A stretch of 64,000 nucleotides of DNA from Marinobacter sp. F4206 (GCF_019392195.1 NZ_JAHXKI010000001.1:62001-126000), one strand, 5' to 3'; positions 26,409 through 35,186 are shown, counted from the stretch's first letter. The notes: generated from the letters alone by a model not told the origin. Translations and numbers: made by a program.

Positions 26409-26714
26409 ATGAACAGATCATTACTGACGTTCGGAATGGCACTCGCGCTGTCGATCCCGCTGTGTGCCCAAGCCGGTCCAAAGGAAGACTTTGAGAAGCT
26501 TTATTCGCAAGCGGAACAAACGCATCAGAAAGCCGATACCTTTCAGTGGACCACCACCTCAGGCCGACTCAAGGCGGCGCAGGATGCTGCTGATGCGGAT
26601 GACTACGAGTCGGCTGTACGGCTGGCTGAGGAAGCCCTGGAACTGGCCAATCAGTCCGTTGCCCAACAGCAGAATCAGAAGGAGGCCTGGCGAATGACGG
26701 CCATCGGTAACTGA
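26409..26714 (+). CDS. soxK: SoxAX-binding protein (SoxK/SAXB-like)
   Basis: Small secreted protein of 101 residues with a signal peptide ending in CAQAG, followed by an amphipathic, mostly helical domain (EDFEKLYSQAEQTHQKA and a second helix ESAVRLAEEALELANQSV). Size, position between soxA and soxB, and helix pattern match the accessory SoxK/SAXB proteins that bind SoxAX and raise its activity in organisms with single-haem SoxA. That agrees with the haem loss seen in the gene just upstream. It contains no cysteine in the mature part. Confidence 0.75.
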   Translation: MNRSLLTFGMALALSIPLCAQAGPKEDFEKLYSQAEQTHQKADTFQWTTTSGRLKAAQDAADADDYESAVRLAEEALELANQSVAQQQNQKEAWRMTAIGN

Positions 26715-26809
26715 GCCGATGTCATATAAATGAGCCTTGCTTACGGGGCCCTGGCAAAGACTCCGAAGAAAGGCTCTCACTCCAATAACCAGAAATAGAG
26801 GAGAGTACA

Positions 26810-28567
26810 GTGTCCATATCCCGCCGAGATTTCCTGATTGCCATGCAGGCGGCAGCCCTAGCCGGTCTTGCTCCGAAATTAGCCTTGGCAAAAGGGGGAG
26901 AGGGACTGTACGACTTACCCAACTACGGGAATGTTCGCCTGCTGCACCTGACGGACATTCATGCCCAGCTCTCACCGGTTCATTTCCGCGAACCGAATGT
27001 CAATCTGGGGATCGGGCCGAGCAGGGGCAAAGTGCCCCACCTGGTCGGATCGGCGTTCCTGGATCATTTCGGGATTCCGCAAACGTCCAGGCGATCCCAC
27101 GCCTTCACCTACCTCAATTACACGGAAGCAGCTCAGGAATATGGTCGGTTGGGCGGCTTCTCCCATTTGAAAACCTTGATTGACCAGCTGCGCGATCAGG
27201 CGGGGCCAGGAAACTCACTGCTGCTGGATGGTGGTGATCTCTGGCAGGGCTCGGGAACCGCCTACTGGACCAACGGTGAAGACATGGTCGATGCCAGCAA
27301 CCGTCTGGGCATCGATATCATGACGGGGCATTGGGAATTCACCTACCCGGAAGCACAGATTCGCAAGAACATCGGCCGGTTCGAAGGTGAATTTCTTGCC
27401 CAAAACGTGTTCTTGTCGGATGAGGCCATGTTCATGGGTGCCGAGTCGTTTGACGAAGCCAGCGGGCGCGTGTTCAAGCCCTATTCCATCAGGGAACTTG
27501 GCGGCAAGCGCGTTGCGGTGATCGGGCAGGCATTCCCCTACACGCCCATTGCGAACCCGTCCTATTTCATACCGGACTGGCGTTTTGGCATCCGTGAATC
27601 CGAGATGCAGGACCTGGTCAACCAGATCCGAGAAACCGAAAAGGTGAATGCGGTCGTGGTTCTGTCCCACAATGGCATGGATGTGGACCTGAAGATGGCC
27701 AGTCGGGTCTCCGGCATTGATGCCATCCTGGGCGGTCATACCCACGACGCGGTACCGCAGCCTTCGATCGTGAAAAATCCGGGGGGCAAGACCCTGGTCA
27801 GCAATGCCGGCACGAATGGCAAATACGTGGCCGTGCTTGACCTGGATATCGGCGACAACGGCGTTCGCGGATACGAGTACAAACTGCTCCCGGTGTTCTC
27901 CGACCTGATCAAGCCGGACCGTGGTATGGAAAACTTCATTCGTGACGTACGAGCACCGTTCGTGGACAAGCTCGGGGAAAAGCTCGCGATTACCGATGAA
28001 TTGCTCTACCGCCGTGGAAACTTCAACGGGACCATGGACCAGGTGATCTGTGATGCGCAAAGAGCGGTTCTGGATGCCCAGATCTCCCTTTCACCCGGGT
28101 TTCGCTGGGGAACCACCGTACTGCCGGGCGACGCCATCACAATGGACGATGTCATGAATGCCACTGCCATTACCTATCCGGAAACCTACGTTCGGGAGAT
28201 GTCAGGCGCCGACCTCAAACTGATCATGGAGGACGTAGCGGACAATCTGTTTAACAAGGATCCGTATTACCAGCAGGGTGGTGACATGGTTCGGGTTGGC
28301 GGCATGGACTATACGTGCGATCCCACCGCGAATATGAACGGCCGTATTTCGGGCATGCAACTGGATAACGGGGAGCCGATTCAGGCGGACAAGATGTACA
28401 AGGTGGCCGGTTGGGCCACGGTCAACTCAAGGGCTCCAGGCCGCCCGATCTGGGACGTCGTTGCGGACTATCTGAGGTCCGAAAAGACCGTGGAGATCAC
28501 CAAATTCAACACCCCCCGGCTAAAAAACGTGGAAGGTAATCCGGGCCTGGAAGACTACCTGGCATGA
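26810..28567 (+). CDS. soxB: Thiosulfohydrolase SoxB
   Basis: Periplasmic di-manganese hydrolase that releases sulfate from the sulfonate bound to SoxY. It belongs to the 5'-nucleotidase-like metallophosphatase fold: metal-binding motifs LTDIHAQL (residue about 47), DGGDLWQG, and GGHTHDA are all present, and a 5'-nucleotidase C-terminal domain follows. A Tat-like signal (SRRDFLIAMQAAALAG) starts the protein. Length of 585 residues is normal. The start is GTG behind GAGGAG. The stop overlaps the ATG of the next gene. Confidence 0.95.
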   Translation: MSISRRDFLIAMQAAALAGLAPKLALAKGGEGLYDLPNYGNVRLLHLTDIHAQLSPVHFREPNVNLGIGPSRGKVPHLVGSAFLDHFGIPQTSRRSHAFTYLNYTEAAQEYGRLGGFSHLKTLIDQLRDQAGPGNSLLLDGGDLWQGSGTAYWTNGEDMVDASNRLGIDIMTGHWEFTYPEAQIRKNIGRFEGEFLAQNVFLSDEAMFMGAESFDEASGRVFKPYSIRELGGKRVAVIGQAFPYTPIANPSYFIPDWRFGIRESEMQDLVNQIRETEKVNAVVVLSHNGMDVDLKMASRVSGIDAILGGHTHDAVPQPSIVKNPGGKTLVSNAGTNGKYVAVLDLDIGDNGVRGYEYKLLPVFSDLIKPDRGMENFIRDVRAPFVDKLGEKLAITDELLYRRGNFNGTMDQVICDAQRAVLDAQISLSPGFRWGTTVLPGDAITMDDVMNATAITYPETYVREMSGADLKLIMEDVADNLFNKDPYYQQGGDMVRVGGMDYTCDPTANMNGRISGMQLDNGEPIQADKMYKVAGWATVNSRAPGRPIWDVVADYLRSEKTVEITKFNTPRLKNVEGNPGLEDYLA

Positions 28568-29034
28568 GCGCTCTCTGTGCTCTGACGCGTGAGGGCGTGT
28601 GGTGGCTATTGTTCGTTGCCCTCGCGCTCGGGGCGCCGGCCCTGCAGGCCGAGGAGCCAATCAACCCGAACAAGCCGTTCGCGGAGACCTTCCTTTTGCT
28701 GCAACTGAGCGATGGCGATCCGGCAAAGCAGGACCTTGTGTTGAGTGTTGCCGGCAATCTGCTTGAGCACTATCAGCCGGATCTTGTTGATATTGAAATC
28801 ACGACCTTCGGTCCCGGGGTTCGGCTGCTCTACGCTGGCAATGAGCGGCGGGAAAAGATCGAGAGCCTGATGGCTCAGGGTGTGCGATTTTCTGTGTGCA
28901 TGAATACCATCGACACCATTGAGAGAACCACCGGCGATCTTCCTGAGCTGGTTCCCGACATTCTGCCCGTGCCGGTGGGGGTCGCTCACATTGTTGAACG
29001 GATTGACCAGGGCTACGTTCTGGTACGTCCCTGA
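28564..29034 (+). CDS. Exported DsrE-family protein in the sox operon
   Basis: A 156-residue protein with an N-terminal signal segment (WWLLFVALALGAPALQAEE) and a DsrE/F-like alpha-beta domain ending in GVAHIVERIDQGYVLVRP. DsrE-family proteins relay sulfur through a conserved cysteine; here a single candidate is C in RFSVCMNTID (about residue 119). The gene overlaps soxB by four bases, so it is tightly tied to the pathway. An exported DsrE homologue as a persulfide acceptor is inference; most DsrE proteins act in the cytoplasm. Confidence 0.8.
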   Translation: MSALCALTREGVWWLLFVALALGAPALQAEEPINPNKPFAETFLLLQLSDGDPAKQDLVLSVAGNLLEHYQPDLVDIEITTFGPGVRLLYAGNERREKIESLMAQGVRFSVCMNTIDTIERTTGDLPELVPDILPVPVGVAHIVERIDQGYVLVRP

Positions 29035-29063
29035 ATCACTGAGTCCGCAAAAGGGAGAGGACA

Positions 29064-29579
29064 ATGCGAACCACCTTTTCAAGATCTCTGGCCTTTGCTA
29101 CTGCGCTTGCGGTAACAGGTGGAGCAATGGCGGCTGAGGGTGATCAGCCGGTCATGATTGAAATCAAGCGAATGTCCATGGACACCGCGCTGACGATCGC
29201 CAAAACCGCGATCGAAGCCTGCCGGGAGCAAGGAGTTCAGGTTGCCGTCACCGTGGTTGATCGCGGTGGTCACCCCCAGGTTGTCCTGCGGGATGTTCTG
29301 GCCATGGATCTGGCCCTTGAAGTCAGCTATCGCAAGGCCTACACGGCCATGACGTTCACCAGCACAACGTCGTCACTTGAAGATCGTTTCACCGGCCCGT
29401 TTTCGGTGGGCAAGGTTGATAACGTTCTGCTGTCTGCAGGGGGAGTCCCGGTTCAGGCCAGCGGCGAGACCATAGGCGGGGTAGGTGTGAGTGGCGCACC
29501 TTCGGGTGAAGTTGACGAGAGCTGTGCTGAAGCGGGCGTAGCCGCTGTGGAGATGGATCTGGAAATGGCCTCGTTTTGA
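29064..29579 (+). CDS. HbpS/GlcG-family haem-binding-like protein
   Basis: Secreted 171-residue protein with a signal ending near GAMAAEG. The remainder is the HbpS/GlcG (DUF336) fold, with SMDTALTIAKTAIEACREQG, VVDRGGHPQVVLRD and the glycine-rich GGVPVQASGETIGGVGVSGAPSGEVDE. Known members bind haem or degrade it, or sense redox stress. Within this operon of haemoproteins (SoxA, SoxX, SoxD) a haem-related or protective role is plausible, but unproven. Ribosome-binding site GGGAGAGGAC. Confidence 0.8.
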   Translation: MRTTFSRSLAFATALAVTGGAMAAEGDQPVMIEIKRMSMDTALTIAKTAIEACREQGVQVAVTVVDRGGHPQVVLRDVLAMDLALEVSYRKAYTAMTFTSTTSSLEDRFTGPFSVGKVDNVLLSAGGVPVQASGETIGGVGVSGAPSGEVDESCAEAGVAAVEMDLEMASF

Positions 29580-29611
29580 TGGTTTCGTAGGACTAACCGA
29601 ATAATGACAAC

Positions 29612-30364
29612 ATGATACGAAACATTCTTAAAGTAGGTTGTTTCCTTTTTCCGGGGTTGGTTTTTGGGCAATACCCCGATGCGATACAAACCCTGGTGGA
29701 CGAAGGCTTGTCCATCGAGGCGCAGTTTGAAGCTCCGGGAGGTCTTGCTGGTTTTGTCGGTCGCCGCAATGGTCGGGCGGTGTCGTTGTACCTGATGCCC
29801 GACGGTGAGCATGTCGTGATTGGAAAGATGATTGACGGATTTGGCCGGAATCTGAGCGAAGAGCATTTCCGGGTTTGGCTGCCAAAACCCGACTTGAATG
29901 GTGCCTGGACAAGGCTGGGAAACGCGACATGGGTTGCTGAAGGTGCCGGCAACCCGGACAGGGTCGTGTACGTGTTCACGGATCCGAATTGCGGGTATTG
30001 CGTTGTATTCCGTGAAAAAGCTCAACCGCTTCTCAGAAGGGGTATTGAGCTAAGGCACATCCTGGTCGGGATCATTCAGCCGTCCAGTCTGGCCAAGTCG
30101 GCAAGCGTCATCGCCGCCGACGACCCTGTCGGGATGCTCGACTTTCATGATAGCCAATTTCCCCGGGATTGGCTTGATACGCCGAGTAACGTGCCCGAAC
30201 CGCTCAGAGAGAAAATTGAAAGCAATAACCGATTGATGGAGGCCCTGTCGGTTTCGGCCACGCCCTCGGTTTTCTACCGCAATGAGCGGGGTAACGTGGA
30301 AAGTATCGTGGGTCTGCCGGACGACTCGGCGCTGTCCGAGGCCGTATTCCGGGCCGCGGATTAA
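29612..30364 (+). CDS. DsbG/DsbC-like thiol:disulfide protein
   Basis: Periplasmic thioredoxin-fold protein of 250 residues with a signal peptide (ILKVGCFLFPGLVFGQY), an N-terminal dimerisation-type domain and a thioredoxin domain carrying CGYC in FTDPNCGYCVVF (about residue 130) and the cis-proline loop ATPSVF. It is of the DsbG type. In sox loci, thiol reductants (SoxV/SoxW-type systems) keep the SoxY cysteine reduced; this protein may serve that function, though no CcdA/SoxV membrane partner is encoded here. Confidence 0.83.
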   Translation: MIRNILKVGCFLFPGLVFGQYPDAIQTLVDEGLSIEAQFEAPGGLAGFVGRRNGRAVSLYLMPDGEHVVIGKMIDGFGRNLSEEHFRVWLPKPDLNGAWTRLGNATWVAEGAGNPDRVVYVFTDPNCGYCVVFREKAQPLLRRGIELRHILVGIIQPSSLAKSASVIAADDPVGMLDFHDSQFPRDWLDTPSNVPEPLREKIESNNRLMEALSVSATPSVFYRNERGNVESIVGLPDDSALSEAVFRAAD

Positions 30365-30395
30365 CTGGATTATCTGATTGGGTGAGGGACGGACA

Positions 30396-31334
30396 ATGCC
30401 ATTACACGCTGTCTTGCTGAGCGTTCTGCTACTGGTATCGGGAGGGGTGACCGCGGGCGAAGCCGATGTTCCTGAGCAGCTTGAGTTAACCCGGGTTTCT
30501 GAACGTGTTTACTCTGCCATTGGTGCAACAGCACCGGGCACTTACGAAAACCACGGCCACAACAATAACCTGAGCTTCATCATCACTGAAAATGGCGTGG
30601 TGGTGATGAATGGTGGTGACAATTACCTGCTGGCCAAGGCGTTGCATAATTCAATCCGAAGCATGACCGAGAAAGACGTACGTTATGTTGTTAATGAAAA
30701 TGGTCAGGGGCACGCCATGCTGGGCAACAGTTATTGGCGGGATCAGGGGGTTCCGATCATTGCCCACGAATCGGCCATTGAGGAATTCCGCCAACATGGC
30801 GATATCAAGCTGGCAGCCATGCAGAACCGTAACAAGGAGAAAGCGGAGGGCACCTACGTCGCGGTTCCTGATATCAGCTTTTCTGAACAGCATGTCCTCG
30901 AAATGGGGGATGTCACGATTGAACTGCGCTATTTCGGTCCCGGACATTCACCCGGCGACATTGCGCTCTGGATACCGGAGGAAAAGTTGCTGATTACGGG
31001 TGATCTTGGTTTCCATCAGCGGCTTCTGGCGGTGTTCGAGGATACGGATACGGGAGCCTGGATCGAATCCTTTGACAGGATGAGTCAGCTCAATCCCCTG
31101 ACGGTCATCCCCGGTCATGGTGAGCCAGCCACTCTGGATGTAATTCGAAAGGAAACAAGAGGATATCTGGTCTTCTTAAGAAATGCTGTAATCGAAATCC
31201 TGGAGCGTGGAGGTGGATTGGACGAAGCGTACAACATCGACCAGTCGCAGTGGGCCTACCTGGATACGTTCGAGGAGTTGGCCAGTAAAAATGCCGGACG
31301 GGTATACCAGCACCTTGAGTTCGACTACTTCTGA
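30396..31334 (+). CDS. Exported MBL-fold protein with degenerate metal site
   Basis: Secreted protein of 312 residues (signal ending near GVTAGEA) with the metallo-beta-lactamase fold and overall similarity to SoxH-like proteins. The first metal-binding loop, normally HxHxDH, reads NENGQGHAMLG: the two first histidines and the aspartate are missing and only the last His remains. The other ligands are kept (GPGHSPGD, TGDLGF, IPGHGEP). It may bind one metal or none. The start is the ATG with GAGGGACGG upstream rather than an earlier TTG. It is the last gene of the sox run. Confidence 0.82.
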   Translation: MPLHAVLLSVLLLVSGGVTAGEADVPEQLELTRVSERVYSAIGATAPGTYENHGHNNNLSFIITENGVVVMNGGDNYLLAKALHNSIRSMTEKDVRYVVNENGQGHAMLGNSYWRDQGVPIIAHESAIEEFRQHGDIKLAAMQNRNKEKAEGTYVAVPDISFSEQHVLEMGDVTIELRYFGPGHSPGDIALWIPEEKLLITGDLGFHQRLLAVFEDTDTGAWIESFDRMSQLNPLTVIPGHGEPATLDVIRKETRGYLVFLRNAVIEILERGGGLDEAYNIDQSQWAYLDTFEELASKNAGRVYQHLEFDYF

Positions 31335-31361
31335 GGTACCCGAACCCAACGCCCAAGCTTC

Positions 31362-31380
31362 GGGACAGGTTGCCTGCCCC
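31362..31380. terminator. Hairpin at the end of the sox cluster
   Basis: GGGACAGG/CCTGCCCC with a three-base loop and one internal mismatch lies between the convergent MBL and yebG genes. A T-run (GGTTTTTATT) follows some 12 bases later, so termination is possible but not ideal. Confidence 0.4.
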
Positions 31381-31393
31381 ATACGAAAGGTTT

Positions 31394-31666
31394 TTATTCC
31401 TGCGTGGCGTTCAGCAGCTCGGGCTTCTTCAGCGCCTTTTGAAACAGATCCCGCTCTTCTGCGATGGCCATGGCACATAGCTCTGCCTGATCATCGCTCA
31501 AACCCTCGACTTTACGACTCAGAAATACCTGGATTTCTTCCGCCAGTTCCAGAACCTTGTCCCGGGCATCGGCTTCCGCCTTTGAAGTAAAGAGCATGGT
31601 TTCAGGATGTTTCAACGCCATATCCAGGCCGTCCCTATCGGAAAAATAGACTGCTTGTACCGCCAT
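31394..31666 (-). CDS. yebG: YebG-family SOS-regulated protein
   Basis: A 90-residue cytosolic protein resembling E. coli YebG, a small LexA-controlled protein of unclear function: the start MAVQAVYFSDRDG, the central FTSKAEADARDKVLELAE and the acidic helical C-terminus match the family. The start is the ATG seven bases after GAGGAG; an upstream GTG is less likely. A consensus LexA box lies about 30 bases upstream, which agrees strongly with the identification. Confidence 0.88.
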   Translation of the reverse strand: MAVQAVYFSDRDGLDMALKHPETMLFTSKAEADARDKVLELAEEIQVFLSRKVEGLSDDQAELCAMAIAEERDLFQKALKKPELLNATQE

Positions 31667-31696
31667 GGTCACTCCTCGCAGTGAATGTGCGTAGTG

Positions 31697-31712
31697 CTGT
31701 ATAAAAATACAG
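31697..31712. promoter_or_regulatory. LexA box upstream of yebG
   Basis: CTGTATAAAAATACAG matches CTGT-N8-ACAG perfectly, with the AT-rich centre typical of strong gammaproteobacterial SOS boxes. Its location just upstream of yebG indicates DNA-damage induction. Confidence 0.92.
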
Positions 31713-31903
31713 TATAGCGAATGATGTCGCTATGGCACAACAAGGAATCGCGGCAGTCACAGATGAAATTCCGTTACAAAAAATGACATCTCGGCCTAGA
31801 GTATTAACGTAGAAAACAGAGTTTTTTCTGACCCCATTCATTTGAGGCTTGCGTTAGTCATGTTCACTGATCGAAGGGCGTTCACCGACCAAGGGTTCCG
31901 GCG

Positions 31904-33439
31904 ATGAGGCGAAGCACGTTTGCGTGGGCCATGGTCGTTCTTGTCGTCGGGACAGGGCTCAGCATTGCACTCGGTCGGACCCTCTATCTTGAGGAGTCCC
32001 GGTCCATTGAGCTCGAGTTCAGGTCTGATATCGATCAGCTTTCCGCCGTGTTTGAGCGGGAGGTATTGCTGAACCTCGAAATTCTCTACGCCCTGAAAGA
32101 AGCCGTCAGCGTCCTGCCGGAAATGACCTCCGAACGCTTTGCCGTGATGACCAAGACCATTCTCGAACGTTCGCCAGCGATCCAGGCGTTTGCCTGGGCG
32201 CCGATGGTACTCCGGGCGGAAGTTCCCTCCTTTATCCGCCAACAGCGGCAGGAATTTGTCAATTATCTGATTCGAGAATCGTCGGACTCCGGTTTGCAGC
32301 AGGCACAGGAACGGGAGTGGTATGTGCCGGTGCAGTTTATCGAACCTCTGTCTGAGAATCGGGCGGCCCTGGGGTTTGACCTCGCCAGCGAGGCATCGCG
32401 GCTGGCAGCGCTGCTGAAGGCCATGCAGACAGGCAATATGTCAGCCACCGCAGGCATTCGTCTGGTTCAGGAACCCGGCAGTCAGAAAGGCTTTCTGGTG
32501 TTTGCGCCCCTGTACCGATCTGCATCGGACAGCCGGACCTCGGGAGCTGCATTGCAGCATTACGGTTTTATCAACGGGGTCTTTCGGGTTGGCGAACTGG
32601 TCAACCTTGCCATAGGTGATGAACTCAGTGGCGATTTCCTGTTCGAGGTCTACGACCGGTCCGGGCAGGAGAATGTGCTGCTGTTCAGCTCAGACGAGTT
32701 GGACGACCAGCGATGGGACAAGGAAGGCCGGTATACCTCCGCGGTGTTCGATATCGGAGGTCGCGAGTGGGTGGTTGAGGCCGTTCCCTCAAAAGGTTTT
32801 ATTGAAAGCAGGCGAGGGGGCTTCCCGCTGTTTGTCGGAGTCGCAGGCATTGCCCTCGTCAGTCTGATCGTCAGCTATTTCATGATCAGCGTTCGCCGGA
32901 ACTCTCAACTCAGCGCGGCCAAGACAGAGCTTGAGCGGATCTCACTGACCGATTCGCTCACTGGGCTGGCCAATCGAAGGCATTTCGACGCCCGCCTGGA
33001 ACGGGAGTACCGTCGGGCAATACGCCAGGGTAGCGCGCTGTCGCTGGTGATGATTGATATCGACCATTTCAAGGAATACAACGACGAGTATGGCCATCCC
33101 GCAGGTGATGTCTGCCTGAGAAAGGTGGCAGATTGTCTGCGTCAGACCGTCCACCGTCCCGGTGATCTGGTGGCAAGGTACGGCGGTGAAGAATTCAGCA
33201 TCGTGCTTCCGGATACCAAGGATGCCAAAAATGTTGGGGAAGCCTGTCGGCAGGCGGTCGAAGCGCTCAGAATTCCCCATGGCAGTTCTACCGCCGCCGA
33301 CGTCGTGACGATCAGCGTCGGAATTTCAACGCTGACCCCGGAGACCTGGCAACAGAATCTGACCGATCTGCTTAATCGCGCGGACGACGCCCTGTATCAG
33401 GCAAAGGAGACCGGGCGCAACTGGGTGTGCCGGGCCTGA
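31904..33439 (+). CDS. CHASE-GGDEF diguanylate cyclase
   Basis: Membrane protein that makes cyclic di-GMP in response to an external signal. Order: transmembrane helix (about 7-24), periplasmic CHASE-type sensor (about 40-290, with FAWAPMVLRAEVPSF and AGIRLVQEPG), second transmembrane helix (about 303-325), and a GGDEF domain (about 340-505). The active site is GGEEF, so catalysis is expected, and the inhibitory site RPGD lies five residues before it. 511 residues. It stands alone; the gap upstream holds the yebG promoter region. Confidence 0.9.
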   Translation: MRRSTFAWAMVVLVVGTGLSIALGRTLYLEESRSIELEFRSDIDQLSAVFEREVLLNLEILYALKEAVSVLPEMTSERFAVMTKTILERSPAIQAFAWAPMVLRAEVPSFIRQQRQEFVNYLIRESSDSGLQQAQEREWYVPVQFIEPLSENRAALGFDLASEASRLAALLKAMQTGNMSATAGIRLVQEPGSQKGFLVFAPLYRSASDSRTSGAALQHYGFINGVFRVGELVNLAIGDELSGDFLFEVYDRSGQENVLLFSSDELDDQRWDKEGRYTSAVFDIGGREWVVEAVPSKGFIESRRGGFPLFVGVAGIALVSLIVSYFMISVRRNSQLSAAKTELERISLTDSLTGLANRRHFDARLEREYRRAIRQGSALSLVMIDIDHFKEYNDEYGHPAGDVCLRKVADCLRQTVHRPGDLVARYGGEEFSIVLPDTKDAKNVGEACRQAVEALRIPHGSSTAADVVTISVGISTLTPETWQQNLTDLLNRADDALYQAKETGRNWVCRA

Positions 33440-33440
33440 A

Positions 33441-34409
33441 TCAGTACCGAATCAATGCCGCTCCCCAGGTAAAACCGCCGCCAAACGCCTCAAGCAGCAG
33501 AACGTCGTTGCGCTGGATCCGACCATCCCGGACGGCGACATCAAGCGCCAGGGGAATTGATGCGGCCGAGGTGTTGCCGTGTTCGTTTACAGTAACCACG
33601 ACCTGTTCCATCGGCATGTTCAGCTTCTTTGCGGTCGCCGCGATGATTCGCAGGTTGGCCTGATGGGGAACCAGCCAGTCAATGTCGGATTTTTGCATCT
33701 GGTTGGCATCCAGAGTCTCGTCCACGATTTTCCCAAGGGTGTTCACCGCCACCTTGAAAACCTCGTTGCCCTTCATTTCCACGAAGGCTCGGCCGGCCTT
33801 TACCTGATCGTAGCCGTCTGAAATGCCACAGGGCACATGCAGGAGCTTTTCATACTGGCCATCGGCATGGATATGGGTGGAAAGGATGCCAGTCTCTTCA
33901 TTGGCCTCAAGAACCACCGCACCAGCACCGTCACCGAACAGTACGCAGGTTCCCCGGTCCTCCCAGTTGATGATGCGGGAGAAGACCTCCGCACCAATAA
34001 CCAGGGCTTTCTTGCTGCTCCCGGTCTTGATGAATTTTTCGGCCGTTGCCAGCGCGTAGACAAAGCCGCTGCACACCGCCTGAATATCGAACGCCGGGCA
34101 ACCACGGATGCCCAGACGGGCCTGCAGGATGCATGCGGAACTGGGGAAGATCTTGTCCGGGGTCGAGGTGGCAAAAACAATCAGGTCGATCTCTTCCGGG
34201 ACCAGTCCCGCTGCCTCGATAGCCTGGCGGGCAGCCGGCTCGGCCAGGTCGACTGTACTCTGGCCCTCAACGGCAATGTGTCGGCGCTCAATACCGGTTC
34301 GTTCACGAATCCACTGGTCAGTGGTGTCGACCATCTTTTCGAGGTCCTGATTGGTAACGATGTTCTCTGGCAGGTAAGAACCCGTGCCGGCAATTCGTGC
34401 AAACGTCAT
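33441..34409 (-). CDS. fabH: Beta-ketoacyl-ACP synthase III
   Basis: Initiates type II fatty acid synthesis by condensing acetyl-CoA with malonyl-ACP. The catalytic triad is visible: C113 in AVCSGF, His in [10 protein letters not shown], and Asn in [10 protein letters not shown]. The start chosen, [18 protein letters not shown], aligns with family starts; a longer frame adds 19 residues that look unrelated. It is separate from any other fab gene here, so it may be a second FabH. Its stop is one base from the end of the convergent diguanylate cyclase gene. Confidence 0.92.
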   Translation of the reverse strand: MTFARIAGTGSYLPENIVTNQDLEKMVDTTDQWIRERTGIERRHIAVEGQSTVDLAEPAARQAIEAAGLVPEEIDLIVFATSTPDKIFPSSACILQARLGIRGCPAFDIQAVCSGFVYALATAEKFIKTGSSKKALVIGAEVFSRIINWEDRGTCVLFGDGAGAVVLEANEETGILSTHIHADGQYEKLLHVPCGISDGYDQVKAGRAFVEMKGNEVFKVAVNTLGKIVDETLDANQMQKSDIDWLVPHQANLRIIAATAKKLNMPMEQVVVTVNEHGNTSAASIPLALDVAVRDGRIQRNDVLLLEAFGGGFTWGAALIRY

Positions 34410-34578
34410 TCGTGAGAGTCCCGAGGCGTAACTTGGCTGTGTATCGTTCCCCCATGCTATACCCACAATCCCGCGAGCGTTATTAGCGATTTGTCAAAGG
34501 TGCCCCGAAACTGGCAGGCTCGGCTATTATGAAGAAGTCAGTGATCCGACACTCTGCAACGAAGAGGAGAGCACCAGC

Positions 34579-34830
34579 ATGGGAATTTCGAATCATCAGC
34601 TTCACAAAGAGTTTCCGCAGTACAGCGACCTGATTGACGAACTGAAAAGCAACGATTCCAGGTTTGGCGATCAGTTCAAACAGTACGCAGAGTTGGATCA
34701 GGAAATCGAAGGGCTTGAAAAACGGGATGCCCCCATTGGAGACGATAAGCTGCATCGGCTTAAGCAGAAACGGGCACATTTGAAAGATCAGCTATACCAG
34801 GCACTGGTCCAGAACGGACGCGGTGCCTGA
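34579..34830 (+). CDS. YdcH/DUF465 family protein
   Basis: An 83-residue coiled-coil-like protein. The pattern HQLHKEFPQY, FKQYAELDQEIEGLEKR and LKQKRAHLKDQLYQAL is that of the YdcH (DUF465) family of small cytosolic proteins with unknown function. The ribosome-binding site is GAGGAGAG. Confidence 0.82.
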   Translation: MGISNHQLHKEFPQYSDLIDELKSNDSRFGDQFKQYAELDQEIEGLEKRDAPIGDDKLHRLKQKRAHLKDQLYQALVQNGRGA

Positions 34831-34851
34831 TAGAAAATCCATTTGGAAAAA

Positions 34852-34927
34852 GCCGGGCAAAAGGAAGCGCCCGGCCAGCGCTTCAAACACCAGGGAAATG
34901 TCTGAAAAGCCCCTCTGATAGGGGTTT
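34852..34927. other. Two stem-loops after ydcH
   Basis: First hairpin: GCCGGGC/GCCCGGC (34852-34875). Second: AAGCCCCT/AGGGGTTT (34907-34927, one G-T pair). Neither is followed on the plus strand by a clear T-run, so they may act together as a terminator or form a processed 3' end. Confidence 0.45.
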
Positions 34928-35033
34928 CCAAGTATTCAGCAAGCGTCGTGACGGGATTAGAATAGCAGCCTAATCAAGCACGGTTCCGAGAGTCCTTTCC
35001 CGGAACTTTAACAGCTGAATCCGGAGATATGAC

Positions 35034-35186
35034 ATGAAACGAGCTGCTGCTATTTATCAGGGCTGGAGAATGAAGCGCAACTTCATCAATCTGGTGATGA
35101 CCATGGACCGTCGTCTGCTTAACGACGTAGGTTTTTCCCCCGATGTTGTTCATCAGAAACTGAGCACGCCTTTCTGGAAGTTCTGA
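35034..35186 (+). CDS. Small DUF1127-like protein
   Basis: A 50-codon frame starting MKRAAAIYQGWRMKRNF with a CCGGAGAT ribosome-binding site eight bases before the ATG. The basic amphipathic N-terminus and RRLLNDVGFSPDVV resemble the L-x-D-I/V-G-hydrophobic-S core of DUF1127 proteins, small proteins some of which bind RNA or affect phosphate and carbon metabolism. A hairpin (GTTCCG/CGGAAC, 34983-35006) lies in the leader and a strong nested hairpin follows the stop, so it appears to be an independent short transcription unit. Confidence 0.7.
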   Translation: MKRAAAIYQGWRMKRNFINLVMTMDRRLLNDVGFSPDVVHQKLSTPFWKF

